Source: Qipengyuania mesophila (GTDB lineage Bacteria > Pseudomonadota > Alphaproteobacteria > Sphingomonadales > Sphingomonadaceae). Taken from it: a DNA stretch of 64,000 nucleotides. Where the stretch lies: positions 1,707,501 to 1,771,500 of the forward strand of contig NZ_JAIGNU010000001.1 of the NCBI RefSeq assembly GCF_019711655.1. Reading direction: 5' to 3'. Under the pieces are notes generated by a model. That model was not told where the DNA came from, ran no database searches, and saw only the letters and a program-made list of their open reading frames with translations. The position numbers and the translations under genes are program-made. Numbering within the stretch: position 1 is the first letter of the stretch; every line of letters starts with the position of its first letter. Shown here in pieces: positions 26,922 through 36,109 of this stretch.

Positions 26922-27619
26922 GGCTGGCGGTGGCCCTGCTCGCGCTCGGTCTTGCCGCCTGTGCCTCCCAGCCCGGCCCGCGCGATCGCTATGCGCGACT
27001 GTTGACCCCGAACGCCAACCCCTCGCGCGTGGTCGCGACCGAGCTGGCCTTCGCCCGTGCGGCGCAGGATGACGGTCAATGGACCGCCTTCCGCGACTAT
27101 GCCGCCGACGGCAGCGTGATGTTCGTGCCACAGCCGGTCGCCGCGCGCGACTGGCTCAAGGACCGCGCCAATCCCGCGCAGGCGGTCAAATGGCAGCCGC
27201 ACCGCGTGTGGTCGAGCTGCGACGGATCGCTCGCGGTCACGCGCGGCGCCTGGCAGCGCGCCGACGGCTCGAACGGCTATTTCACCACCGTCTGGCAGCG
27301 CCAGCGCGACGGCGAATATCGCTGGACGCTCGACCAGGGCGATGTGCTGGAAGTGCCGCTCGAGGCGCCTGAATTCGTCGGCACCGATGTCGCCGACTGC
27401 CCCGAAGGCGGCATGGCGGCGGAGCTGCGCGCGCAGGCCGAACGCTCGCGCCCGGTCACCGGGGGAACCTATTTCGATCAGGTCAGCACCGACAGCAGCC
27501 TGTTCCTGACTTTCGTCGTCTCGCCCGACCTCTCGCGCCATTGGAAGCTGATGCTCCACAAGGACGGCAAGATGGTCGACGCCATGGCGGGCGACGTTGC
27601 CGCGCCGGCCACGGAGTAG
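26918..27619 (+). CDS. Lipoprotein of unknown function
   Basis: 233 aa with a GTG start inside the end of folD (GTGA overlap). Lipobox LAAC (Cys15). The mature part has an NTF2-like look: [21 protein letters not shown], then [11 protein letters not shown]. No named family. Coupled to folD by overlap. Confidence 0.72.
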   Translation: MRLAVALLALGLAACASQPGPRDRYARLLTPNANPSRVVATELAFARAAQDDGQWTAFRDYAADGSVMFVPQPVAARDWLKDRANPAQAVKWQPHRVWSSCDGSLAVTRGAWQRADGSNGYFTTVWQRQRDGEYRWTLDQGDVLEVPLEAPEFVGTDVADCPEGGMAAELRAQAERSRPVTGGTYFDQVSTDSSLFLTFVVSPDLSRHWKLMLHKDGKMVDAMAGDVAAPATE

Positions 27620-27623
27620 CGCG

Positions 27624-28265
27624 TTGACCCAGCTTTTCATTTCGGCCTTCATCACGCTTTTCGTGGTCATCGACCCGCCCGGGTGTGCGCCGATCTATGC
27701 GGGTCTGACCAAGGGAGCGACCCCGGCACAGCGACGCAACATGGCCATCCGCGCCTCGATGATCGCGGCGGCAATCCTGCTGGTTTTCGCCCTTTTCGGC
27801 GAGGAACTGCTTGGCGCACTTCACATCGAACTCGACAGTTTTCGCATTGCGGGCGGGCTGATGCTGTTCTGGATCGCCTTCGAAATGGTGTTCGAAAAGC
27901 GCACCCAGCGCCGCGAGAAACGTGCCGAGGAAGTCGCGGCGACGCCCGAGGTGGAGGATGTCTCGGTCTTCCCCATGGCCATCCCCATGCTTGCCGGGCC
28001 CGGTGCGATCGCCGCAATCATGCTGCTGATGAACGAGGCGCGCGGGCTGGAGGAGGACCTGACGGTGCTGGCCGCGCTGGCGGCCGCGCTCATCCTTACC
28101 ATGCTGGCGCTGATAGCGGCCGGCCCGATCATGCGGCTGTTCGGCGACAAGGTCGAAGCAGCCATCACCCGGGTGTTGGGCGTCTTGCTGGCGGCGCTCG
28201 CTGCGCAATATGTGATCGACGGGCTGAAGGGCAGCTTCTTTGCCGCCGGAGCTATTGCAGCGTAA
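27624..28265 (+). CDS. MarC family membrane protein
   Basis: 213 aa, six transmembrane helices in the MarC pattern (FVVIDPPGCAPIY in helix 1, FPMAIPMLAGPGAI in the second half). A TTG start at 27624 with GGAG 8 nt upstream is preferred. MarC proteins are integral membrane proteins of uncertain function. The 3' end overlaps the convergent LON-domain gene by 14 bp. Confidence 0.82.
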   Translation: MTQLFISAFITLFVVIDPPGCAPIYAGLTKGATPAQRRNMAIRASMIAAAILLVFALFGEELLGALHIELDSFRIAGGLMLFWIAFEMVFEKRTQRREKRAEEVAATPEVEDVSVFPMAIPMLAGPGAIAAIMLLMNEARGLEEDLTVLAALAAALILTMLALIAAGPIMRLFGDKVEAAITRVLGVLLAALAAQYVIDGLKGSFFAAGAIAA

Positions 28266-28863
28266 CGATCTCGTCGCCGTCGTCGCGCAGCGCGAAGAAC
28301 TGCATCAGCTGGATCATCACTTCGCAACGTGTGCGCAGGTCCTGCGCTTCGAGCAGGGCCTGTTTCGATGCCGGGTCGAAGGGCGCGATCTGGGCAACGC
28401 CGTTGATCAGCGTCTCGTCGTCGAGCCGCGCGACCGAATCCCAATCGACCGAATAGCCCTGCATGTCGGCGAAGCGCCGGGCCTCGAATTCGAAGCCCGC
28501 CCGCTCGACATGCGACAGCGTCTCGTCTTCCGGGTCGTCGAGCAGTTCGACTTCGACCTGGCGGAAGGGCGTCGATGTCTCGAGCTCGCGCAGCACGCGG
28601 AAGCGCGCCTCGCCGTCGAGCACGATATTGTAGCGTCCGTCTTCCAGCGCCTCGACATCGCTGATCTGGCCGACGCAGCCGATGGCGTAGAGCGGGGCGC
28701 CCTCGGCCGAGCGTTGCGGCTGGATCATGCCGATCCGCCGGTCCTTGGCCAGCGCATGGCCGACCAGCGCGCGATAGCGCGGCTCGAAGATATGGAGCGG
28801 CAGCTGGAGCCCGGGGAACAGGATCGCGCCGGGCAGGGGGAAAATGGGAAGGCGGTCGGCCAA
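28252..28863 (-). CDS. LON substrate-binding domain protein
   Basis: 203 aa, a stand-alone N-terminal LON (LAN) domain: LPIFPLPGAILFPG, LPLHIFEPRYRALV and IGCVGQI. There is no ATPase or protease part. A TTG start at 28863 with AGGGGG upstream is chosen since no ATG fits. The start overlaps nothing and lies 8 nt after the stop of the CnoX-like gene, so the two form an operon. Confidence 0.85.
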   Translation of the reverse strand: MADRLPIFPLPGAILFPGLQLPLHIFEPRYRALVGHALAKDRRIGMIQPQRSAEGAPLYAIGCVGQISDVEALEDGRYNIVLDGEARFRVLRELETSTPFRQVEVELLDDPEDETLSHVERAGFEFEARRFADMQGYSVDWDSVARLDDETLINGVAQIAPFDPASKQALLEAQDLRTRCEVMIQLMQFFALRDDGDEIVTLQ

Positions 28864-28871
28864 GGCGCCCC

Positions 28872-29786
28872 CTAACCGAACAACAGGCGCGAAAGGCGGC
28901 GGCGCGTCGCGACCACCCAGGGATCTTCCAGTCCGACCGCTTCGAACATCTGCAGCAGGCGGGTCTTGGCGGCGCCGTCGTTCCATTCGCGATCGGCTTC
29001 GAACATCGCCAGCAACTCGTCCGCCGCCGCATCGCGATCGCCTGCTGCGAAGGCGGCTTCGGCGTAATCGAAACGCGCCTGCATGTCGCCGCCCGCCGCT
29101 TTCTCCTTCAGCGCGGCCAGTTCGCCGTCGTCGACCTTGCTGCCCGCCAGTTCGAGCGCGCTGCGCGCCTGCGCGATCTGCGGATCGCCGGCAATGGCGG
29201 GATTGGTTTCGGCGGCTGCCAGTGCGGCCTCGGCCCGTTCGACATGGCCGGCCTGGACCAGCGCGCGAGCCAGCCCGGCCTGGGCGGCGGCATTGTCGGG
29301 CGCCATGTCGACCACCTGCGAGAAGATGCCGGCGGCGCGTTCCGCATCGCCCTCGGCAAGGATTTGCTCACCCATCGCGACGAATTGCGAGACGTCCTGC
29401 TGCGGCTGGCCGCCGGCCGCACCGTCGCCGCCCTCGATCGGCAGCTGCCCGAGGATCTGGTCGAGCGCCTGCTTCATCTGCGATTCGCTGCGCGCATTGG
29501 TCAGGTCGGCTACCGGTTGGCCCTGGAACAGCGCATAGACCGTCGGGATCGACTGGACCTGGAACTGCGCGGCGATGAACTTCTCCGCGTCGACGTCAAT
29601 CTTCTTCAGCACCACGCCCTTGTCGGCATACTCGGCGGCGACCTTTTCGAGCATCGGCGCCAGCGCCTTGCAGGGGCCGCACCAGTCGGCATAGAAATCG
29701 AGAATCACGAGCTTCGTCATCGACGGCTCGACCACGTCCGTGCGGAACCGGTCGACCGCTTTCTGTTCGTCGATGCTCAAACCCAT
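28872..29786 (-). CDS. CnoX-like thioredoxin co-chaperone
   Basis: 304 aa. A thioredoxin domain with intact WCGPC (residues 35-39) is followed by a TPR-like helical C-terminus (AERAAGIFSQVVDMAPDNAAAQAGLARALV). This is the CnoX/YbbN arrangement; such proteins hand oxidised or unfolded clients to GroEL and DnaK. The E. coli protein lacks the CxxC, whereas this one can be redox active. ATG at 29786 chosen. Confidence 0.87.
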   Translation of the reverse strand: MGLSIDEQKAVDRFRTDVVEPSMTKLVILDFYADWCGPCKALAPMLEKVAAEYADKGVVLKKIDVDAEKFIAAQFQVQSIPTVYALFQGQPVADLTNARSESQMKQALDQILGQLPIEGGDGAAGGQPQQDVSQFVAMGEQILAEGDAERAAGIFSQVVDMAPDNAAAQAGLARALVQAGHVERAEAALAAAETNPAIAGDPQIAQARSALELAGSKVDDGELAALKEKAAGGDMQARFDYAEAAFAAGDRDAAADELLAMFEADREWNDGAAKTRLLQMFEAVGLEDPWVVATRRRLSRLLFG

Positions 29787-29980
29787 GCTCGCCACTGCCA
29801 AACCTTTCTCGCTGGAATTCCGTGGGCCCCATGTGGGCCTTTTCACGCGAATGTGAAGGAGCAGGCGGGCCGCGACAAGGGAAGCGAAAATTCCGCATTT
29901 TTTGGGCTTGCGGCATTCCAGACTCGCTGCTAGTTGGCCGCCTCCCCACCGGGATCACACGGTTCCGGTAGCGCCAGTGA

Positions 29981-30055
29981 GCGGGCGTAGCTCAGGGGTA
30001 GAGCACAACCTTGCCAAGGTTGGGGTCGGGCGTTCGAATCGCCTCGCCCGCTCCA
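29981..30055 (+). tRNA. tRNA-Gly (GCC)
   Basis: Acceptor GCGGGCG pairs with CGCCCGC. The D arm holds GCTCAGGGGTAGAGC and the anticodon loop TTGCCAA gives GCC (codon GGC). The T arm has TTCGAAT, and CCA is encoded (30053-30055). Confidence 0.97.
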
Positions 30056-30262
30056 TTTCCTCCCAGCGACGAAACTCCCTTCACGAAGGTCCGTGCGGAT
30101 TTTCGCGGTGTTGCGTCACGTCTTCGCGGCGGAGCGCAAAGCCGCGGAGGAGCCAGACGAGCCCTCGCCCCGCCTCGCGCGTCGCACGATTCGTCAGCCG
30201 TTTTCTGCCGTTGGCAGATTTCGTTGTTGCATCGCAGCGCGGGATCGCTAACCCGCGCCGAT

Positions 30263-32413
30263 ATGTTGTATCATAAGGCCGGGCGCACCGCGCTTCTCGC
30301 ATCGATTTCCCTCGCAACGCTGACCGTCGCGCATCCCGCGATGGCGCAGCAAGGTGGGGCGAGCCCGCCGCCGCAGGACGATGCTGCCGAGGCGACGGCC
30401 GACAGCGCGGCGTCGCACGCCCCGGTGTCGAACGAGATCATCGTTACCGGCGTGCTCCAGACCAACCGGCAGGACATGCTCTCGGCGATCGGCGTGCTGT
30501 CGCAGGAAGAACTCGCCAATGCCGTGCGGCCCTCGATCGGCGAAACGCTGGCGCACCTGCCCGGCGTGTCGGCCAGTTCCTTCGGCCCGACCGCCTCGCG
30601 CCCGATCCTGCGCGGCCTTCAGGGCGAACGCGTCAGCATCCTCACCAACGGGCTCGGCGCGATCGACGTATCGAACACCTCGGCCGACCATGCCAGCGCG
30701 GTCGATCCGCTGCTCGCCGAGCGGATCGAGGTGCTGCGCGGGCCGCAGGCACTGCTCTATTCGCCCTCGGTCGTCGGCGGGGTGGTCAATGTGATCGATC
30801 GCCGCGTGCCCAACAGCGTGCCCGACGAGCCGGTCCATGTCGCCGCCGACTTCGACTATGCCACCGCCGCCAACCAGCGCTCTGCCTCGGGGACGCTCGA
30901 TGTCCCCGTCGCGGGCAAGGTCGTGCTCCATGCCGACGGCAGCTATTCGAAGAGCGACGACCTCGACATCGGCGGCTATGCGCTGACCCCGGCGCTGCGC
31001 GCGCAGGCGCTCGCGACCGCCGCCACGACCGGCGATCCGCTCTACGCCGAAAGCGCCGCGGTGCGTGGCACGCTGCCGAACACCGCCGCCGAGACCTGGA
31101 GCGCGGGTGTCGGCGCGGCCTATATCGACGAGGGCGGCAGCATCGGCGTCGCCTACAGCCATCTCGATTCGCTCTATGGCGTACCGCTGCGCTTCGCGAC
31201 GCTGCCGGGCGAGGAGCAGGAAGCCCCGCGCATCAGCCTCGCGCAGGACCGGCTCGACGCACGCGCGGAGATCGATCCCGAGGGCGGTTTCCTCGAGAAG
31301 ATCCGCCTGCGCTGGGCCTATGCCGACTACGTGCATTCCGAGCTCGAGGAGGATGGCGCCGTGGGCACCACCTTCCTCAACAAGGGCCAGGAGGCGCGGC
31401 TCGAACTGACCCAGGCGCGGCGCGGCGCGTGGAGCGGCGCGACCGGCGCGCAATATTCGTTCCGCGATTTCAACGTGATCGGCGACGAGGCCTTCCTGCC
31501 CAAGAATTCGACCGCCACCTTCGGCCTCTTCACCGTGCAGCAGTTCGATCTCGGCGCGGTCAAGCTCGAGGGCGGGGCACGCTTCGACCATCAGGGCGTG
31601 AGCGCGCATCCCGGTACCGACCAGCCGCAGTTCTTCTCCGGCAACCGCAGCTTCGACACCGTCTCGGCCTCGGTCGGGGGCACGTGGAACTTCGCCGGCG
31701 ACTGGCGCCTCGGCCTCAACGTCGCGCGCACCGGCCGTGCGCCGAGCGCAGAGGAGCTGTTCGCCAACGGTCCGCACGCGGGCACGCAGTCCTTCGAGAT
31801 CGGCAATCCCGATTTCGCGGTCGAGAAAGCGACCAGCATCGAGGCGGTGCTGCGCGGACGGGGCGACGGCTACACATTCGAAGCCTCCGCCTATCACACC
31901 TGGTTCTCGGACTATATCTACGAACGCCGCACCGGGGCGATCGAGGATGGCCTGCCGGTCTATCAGGGGACGCAGGGCGACGCGCGCTACTACGGCTTCG
32001 AGCTGCAGGGAACGCTGACGCTGGCGCGGATCGGCGGGGCGGACATTGTTGCCGATGCGCTCGCCGACTACACCCATGCAACGATCCTCGACTATGGCCC
32101 CGCGCCGCGCATTCCGCCGCTGCGCCTGCTGGGCGGGGTCGGGCTCGAAGGCATGAAGATCGACGCCCGGGCGGAGGTCGAATGGGTCGATGGCCAGACG
32201 CGCACCGCGCCGCTCGAAACGCCGACCGACGGCTATACGCTGGTCAATGCCGAGGTTACCTGGCGCCCGTGGGGCGAGGACCGGCCGCTCAGCTTCGCGC
32301 TCTCGGCGAACAACATCTTCGATGTCGACGCGCGCCGCGCGACGTCCTTCCTCAAGGACTACGCCCCGCTTGCCGGGCGCGACATCAGGGTCAGCGCCCG
32401 GGTCAATTTCTGA
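30263..32413 (+). CDS. TonB-dependent receptor, ZnuD-like
   Basis: 716 aa outer-membrane receptor. Signal peptide (ends AHPAMAQ), TonB-box-like NEIIVTGV, and a plug with PSIGETLAHLPGVSASSFGP, RGLQGERVSILTNG, DVSNTSADHASAVDPLLAERIEVLRGP and a VVGGVVNVIDRR end. The D-S-x3-A-D-H-A pattern is that of ZnuD-type zinc receptors. The barrel ends in an aromatic residue (ARVNF). No zinc transport genes or Zur are adjacent. ATG at 30263. Confidence 0.85.
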   Translation: MLYHKAGRTALLASISLATLTVAHPAMAQQGGASPPPQDDAAEATADSAASHAPVSNEIIVTGVLQTNRQDMLSAIGVLSQEELANAVRPSIGETLAHLPGVSASSFGPTASRPILRGLQGERVSILTNGLGAIDVSNTSADHASAVDPLLAERIEVLRGPQALLYSPSVVGGVVNVIDRRVPNSVPDEPVHVAADFDYATAANQRSASGTLDVPVAGKVVLHADGSYSKSDDLDIGGYALTPALRAQALATAATTGDPLYAESAAVRGTLPNTAAETWSAGVGAAYIDEGGSIGVAYSHLDSLYGVPLRFATLPGEEQEAPRISLAQDRLDARAEIDPEGGFLEKIRLRWAYADYVHSELEEDGAVGTTFLNKGQEARLELTQARRGAWSGATGAQYSFRDFNVIGDEAFLPKNSTATFGLFTVQQFDLGAVKLEGGARFDHQGVSAHPGTDQPQFFSGNRSFDTVSASVGGTWNFAGDWRLGLNVARTGRAPSAEELFANGPHAGTQSFEIGNPDFAVEKATSIEAVLRGRGDGYTFEASAYHTWFSDYIYERRTGAIEDGLPVYQGTQGDARYYGFELQGTLTLARIGGADIVADALADYTHATILDYGPAPRIPPLRLLGGVGLEGMKIDARAEVEWVDGQTRTAPLETPTDGYTLVNAEVTWRPWGEDRPLSFALSANNIFDVDARRATSFLKDYAPLAGRDIRVSARVNF

Positions 32414-32417
32414 CGCC

Positions 32418-32915
32418 TCAGCCGGGGTGGCCGTCGCCGTCGCGGTCGACCACGGTGGTCGTGGTCGGCGCGGCGGCCAGCCCCTCGGCCTTGCCCTCGG
32501 CGTGGGCGGCCTTGACCTCGGCGTCGAGCCGCTTGGCGCGCTCGTCGATCTCGCCGATCCGCCCGCGCAGCTGGCCATAGGCGAAGACCATCAGCAGACC
32601 GCCGGTGATGGCGATGTTCTTCAACGCCATCGCCGCCTGCATGGGGTCGGTGACCTTTTCGTGGAAGAACAGCGTCGCCAGAACCGTGAAGCCGGCCAGC
32701 ACGAGGCTGGCGATGCGGGTCATGAAGCCGCTGGCGAGCACCAGCCCGGCGACGATTTCGAACGCGCCCACCGCCAGCGCGAGGCTGCCCGGGAAGGGCG
32801 ATTCGGCTTCCATGTAGGCGGCGGTGCTGGCGGGATCCATGACCTTGCCGAGCCCGGCGAAGACGAACAGCGCGCCGAGCATGATGCGCCCGACCAGTGC
32901 AGCGATGGTAGCCAT
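32418..32915 (-). CDS. DoxX family membrane protein
   Basis: 165 aa with four transmembrane helices in the DoxX pattern (RIMLGALFVFAGLGKVMDP, GAFEIVAGLVLASG) and a charged C-terminal tail rich in Ala/Lys. GGGGAGAG precedes the ATG at 32915. It is convergent with the TonB receptor (4-bp gap). Confidence 0.82.
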   Translation of the reverse strand: MATIAALVGRIMLGALFVFAGLGKVMDPASTAAYMEAESPFPGSLALAVGAFEIVAGLVLASGFMTRIASLVLAGFTVLATLFFHEKVTDPMQAAMALKNIAITGGLLMVFAYGQLRGRIGEIDERAKRLDAEVKAAHAEGKAEGLAAAPTTTTVVDRDGDGHPG

Positions 32916-32967
32916 TGATTTCTCTCCCCAGTTTCCCTGTTGAATCGCTTCGGCGGGAAGGCGTTCC

Positions 32968-34143
32968 CTACTCTTCGACCGCGAAGCTGATCTCGGCATG
33001 GTCGCGCAGCCGCTCGACCAGCGCTTCGCCGAGGAAGGCACCGGGCGTTCCCACGCCGCCTTCGGCCTCGCTGTCGAGCAGCGCCATGCCGGTTTCAGCG
33101 AGCATCCGGCTGGTCGAGCCGTAGCCGGGATCGTAGCGGCCCTTCACGCCGTAGTGCAGCCGTGTGCCGTCGGGCCATTCGCCGACGAAGAGCACGTCGT
33201 AATGCCCGTTCTCGCGCTCGTCCTTGCTCGGCCCCTCGCCCGGCTTGGGCGGCTTGGCGCCGAAGGGGTTCTTGAGCATCTCCATCACCGCATGGGCGGC
33301 GGCCTTGCCCGCCTCGCCCGGGCTGGTGAGCATCATCTCGTCGTAGCGGAAATCCTCGCCATAGGGGTGCCCGCGCAGGAAATTGGTGCGGTGCACGTTC
33401 TTCACATTGATCGTCGCCATGATGAAGGGCGCGGCCCATTTGCCGAGCTCGTCCTCGTAGTGGGGGATCATGCCGCTCGGCTGGTCGGGGCCCTCGAAGC
33501 CGGGGGTCAGCCCGAAGGGATTGTTGAGCACCTTGATGATGCCGGGGTTCTTCGCCGCCGCCTTCATCGTCGCGGTGAGGCTCGCCGCGGTCCCGCCCGA
33601 GAAAGTGCCCTGCATCGATCGCACGCGGCCCTTCACGCGCGGGGCGGGTGATCCGTGCCGCGCCACCGCTTCCTGCTGCAGCATCAGCACGCCGAGATCG
33701 AAGGGAATCGAGTCGAAGCCGGAAGAGAAGGTGATGCGAGCGCCGCTCTTCTTCGCCGTCTCGTTGTGCTCGTCGATCTGCTCGCGCATCCACGCCGGCT
33801 CGCCGCAGAGATCGGCGTAGTCGGTGCCGGTCTTGGCACAGGCGGCGACGAGCTTGTCGCCATAGAGCTGGTAGGGGCCGACGGTGGTCAGCACGACCCT
33901 GGCGCGGTGGCACATCGCCTCGAGGCTGGCGGGATCGTCGGCATCGGCGACCACCAGCGGGGTGGATGCGGGTGCGCCGATCGCGTCGCGCACCTCCTCG
34001 AGCTTGTCCATGCTGCGTCCCGCCATCGCCCATTTGGGCCCATCGGCGGCATTGCCGTATTCGCGCACGAAATGTTCGGCGACGAGGCGACCGGTATAGC
34101 CGGTAGCGCCATAGACGATGATGTCGAACTCGCGGTCAGCCAT
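32968..34143 (-). CDS. Saccharopine dehydrogenase-like oxidoreductase
   Basis: 391 aa. N-terminal Rossmann motif YGATGYTGRLVAEHF (residues 11-25) and the SSGFDSIPFDLG segment are those of the saccharopine dehydrogenase-like/trans-acting enoyl reductase group. The C-terminal part is family-like. The substrate is unknown; related mycobacterial proteins act in lipid synthesis. GGAGAGAGAATCC precedes the ATG. Confidence 0.86.
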   Translation of the reverse strand: MADREFDIIVYGATGYTGRLVAEHFVREYGNAADGPKWAMAGRSMDKLEEVRDAIGAPASTPLVVADADDPASLEAMCHRARVVLTTVGPYQLYGDKLVAACAKTGTDYADLCGEPAWMREQIDEHNETAKKSGARITFSSGFDSIPFDLGVLMLQQEAVARHGSPAPRVKGRVRSMQGTFSGGTAASLTATMKAAAKNPGIIKVLNNPFGLTPGFEGPDQPSGMIPHYEDELGKWAAPFIMATINVKNVHRTNFLRGHPYGEDFRYDEMMLTSPGEAGKAAAHAVMEMLKNPFGAKPPKPGEGPSKDERENGHYDVLFVGEWPDGTRLHYGVKGRYDPGYGSTSRMLAETGMALLDSEAEGGVGTPGAFLGEALVERLRDHAEISFAVEE

Positions 34144-34246
34144 GGATTCTCTCTCCTTCGGGCCTAGGTGTGCGCGTGGGCAGGGAGAGAGTCAAAGCCG
34201 TTGCGGCGCGCGACGTGGAGCTGGTGTGGGTGGTCCTTGCCCAGAC

Positions 34247-34273
34247 CCGCTCAGCCTGAGCCTGTCGAAGGCC
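34247..34273 (-). repeat. Palindromic repeat, left copy
   Basis: 27-nt element reading, on the minus strand, GGCCTTCGAC-A-GGCTCAGGCTGAGCGG. It contains the 13-nt palindrome GCTCAGCCTGAGC. The second copy lies inverted at 34609-34635 with a single mismatch. The copies bracket the GIY-YIG gene. Confidence 0.85.
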
Positions 34274-34297
34274 ACTCGCTGCGGCCAGCCCCCCGGC

Positions 34298-34582
34298 ATG
34301 GCCTTCTACGCTTACATCCTCCTCTGTAACGACGGCAGCTACTACGCGGGCCACACAGATGACTTGGAGACGCGGATCGCGCAGCACCAATCGGGGGCGC
34401 TCGGTGGCTACACTGTGAAGAGATTGCCGGTGAAGCTGGAATGGGCGCAAGACTTTCCAACGCGTGACGAGGCGTTTGATGCAGAGCGACAGATTAAGGG
34501 CTGGGGTCGAGCCAAGAAACGGGCTCTGATTGCGGGAGACTGGGACAAGATTTCGGAGTTGGCAAAGGGCCGAGCAGGCTGA
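34298..34582 (+). CDS. GIY-YIG nuclease domain protein
   Basis: 94 aa, a single GIY-YIG domain of the UPF0213/COG3680-like small class: MAFYAYILLCNDGSYYAGHT (YIL ... YAG in the GIY-YIG positions), catalytic Arg in DLETRIAQH and Glu in DAERQIKGWGRAKK. It is slightly AT-richer than its neighbours. Inverted copies of a palindromic repeat lie 24 bp upstream and 26 bp downstream. Confidence 0.85.
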   Translation: MAFYAYILLCNDGSYYAGHTDDLETRIAQHQSGALGGYTVKRLPVKLEWAQDFPTRDEAFDAERQIKGWGRAKKRALIAGDWDKISELAKGRAG

Positions 34583-34608
34583 GGGTCCTGCCTCAACCGG
34601 CGGCGTAT

Positions 34609-34635
34609 GGCCTTCGACGGGCTCAGGCTGAGCGG
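34609..34635 (+). repeat. Palindromic repeat, right copy
   Basis: Inverted copy of the element at 34247-34273; one substitution (G for A at the eleventh base). It ends 9 bp before the stop of the thioesterase gene. Confidence 0.85.
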
Positions 34636-34644
34636 AGTTCGATC

Positions 34645-35427
34645 CTACGGCGTCCTTGGTATCCGCGGCAGCACGCCGGTCTGGCTCGAGATCGCGAGCA
34701 GTCGCCCATCCTCGGCAAAATGGTGCGCCGAGCCGTGGACTACCCCGCGGTCGAATGCTGCCAGTTCGATGAAGGACAGAACCCAGCCCGGATCGCAGCC
34801 CTGTACGAAGCGGAACATGGCATCGAGGCTCGATCCGCCGCGCGTCGCCGGATGCGCGCCGAGGAAGAGGTCGGAGATGATTGCCAGCCAGCCCGCGTCG
34901 ACCGCGAAACCGGCGTGCGAGCGGGTCCAGATCGCCTGGAGACCGCGCGCCTCGTCGCGCATCGCAATGCGATAGTCGAACTGGTCGGGCAGGCCTCCGG
35001 GCGCCGAATGGCTGATCTCGATCGATGTCGCCGCATCGGGGCCAGGTACCTCCGGCATGTCCGCGAACAGCGTCTGCTCGTTCGGCTCGCGCGATCCAAG
35101 CGCACCGCTCGCCCTGTGCGTCGGTCGCCCGTTCACGCTGGCGGAGGCGGCATATTGCGCCACCGCCTGCCCGCCGCCGCACTGCTCGACTTCGATCGCG
35201 AGCTCCTCGGCATGCTGCGTCGGGCCGAGGAACTGCACCTGCGCCCACAGCAGCGGCAGTTCGCTGTCGAGTTCCATCGCATCGACGATCGCCGCCAGCG
35301 CGACCCCGCCCATGACATGCGGCGCGCCTTCGGGACCGGCGGTCGCCGGGAGCATGACGGGGAGGGTGAAACTGCCGCTTCGCTGGCCCGGTACGACGCG
35401 CCAGAATGGGAAGCGGCCCACGCTCAT
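34645..35427 (-). CDS. Acyl-CoA thioesterase-like protein
   Basis: 260 aa double-hotdog protein. The N-terminal half has HVMGGVALAAIVDAME and the C-terminal half FDYRIAMRDE and AWLAIISDLFLG-like DAGWLAIISDLFLGAHPA, as in TesB-like thioesterase superfamily proteins. The substrate is unknown. ATG at 35427 is chosen; longer frames lack homology-like sequence. It begins 10 bp after the stop of dcd on the same strand. Confidence 0.8.
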   Translation of the reverse strand: MSVGRFPFWRVVPGQRSGSFTLPVMLPATAGPEGAPHVMGGVALAAIVDAMELDSELPLLWAQVQFLGPTQHAEELAIEVEQCGGGQAVAQYAASASVNGRPTHRASGALGSREPNEQTLFADMPEVPGPDAATSIEISHSAPGGLPDQFDYRIAMRDEARGLQAIWTRSHAGFAVDAGWLAIISDLFLGAHPATRGGSSLDAMFRFVQGCDPGWVLSFIELAAFDRGVVHGSAHHFAEDGRLLAISSQTGVLPRIPRTP

Positions 35428-35437
35428 TCCTTGGCGC

Positions 35438-35992
35438 TCACAGCCTTGGCAGCGTGACGCCGCGCTGGCCCATATATTTGCCCGCGCGGTCGGCATAGGT
35501 GACTTCGGGCCGCTCGTTGCCCTGGAGGAAGAGGAACTGGCACGCGCCCTCGTTGGCGTAGATCCGTGCGGGCAGCGGCGTGGTATTGGAAAACTCCAGC
35601 GTCACATGGCCTTCCCAGCCCGGCTCCAGCGGGGTGACGTTCACGATGATCCCGCAGCGCGCATAGGTGCTCTTGCCGAGGCAGATGACGAGCACGTCTT
35701 CGGGGATGCGGAAATATTCGACCGTGCGCGCCAGCGCGAAGCTGTTGGGCGGGATCACGCAGACCTCGGTGTCGCGGTCGACGAAGCTGTTGCTGGCGAA
35801 GTCCTTGGGATCGACCACGGCGCTGTCGACATTGGTGAAGATCTTGAACTCGGGCGCCACCCGCGCGTCGTAGCCGAAGCTCGACAGCCCGTAGGAGATG
35901 CACCCCTCGCGACGCTGCGCTTCGACGAAGGGCTCGATCATGCCTTCGTTCTGCGCCTTGTCGCGGATCCACTTGTCCGAAAGAATCGCCAT
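35438..35992 (-). CDS. dcd: dCTP deaminase
   Basis: 184 aa; deaminates dCTP to dUTP for thymidylate synthesis. Family blocks [28 protein letters not shown] and [12 protein letters not shown] are present. Length is normal. It probably forms an operon with the thioesterase gene. Confidence 0.95.
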   Translation of the reverse strand: MAILSDKWIRDKAQNEGMIEPFVEAQRREGCISYGLSSFGYDARVAPEFKIFTNVDSAVVDPKDFASNSFVDRDTEVCVIPPNSFALARTVEYFRIPEDVLVICLGKSTYARCGIIVNVTPLEPGWEGHVTLEFSNTTPLPARIYANEGACQFLFLQGNERPEVTYADRAGKYMGQRGVTLPRL

Positions 35993-36109
35993 GGGAGAGG
36001 GATTCCCGAAGTGGGGGGCGGGGGCAAGCTTGGTGCGGGGAATATCCCCCTATGACATTCAGGCGTCCCATACGGTGGTGTCCCGACACACCTGTGGTAC
36101 TTGGCGGGA

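Noticed and set aside
30262..30275. Zur box at the ZnuD-like receptor
   Set aside because: A weak dyad overlapping the start codon; matches the consensus poorly.
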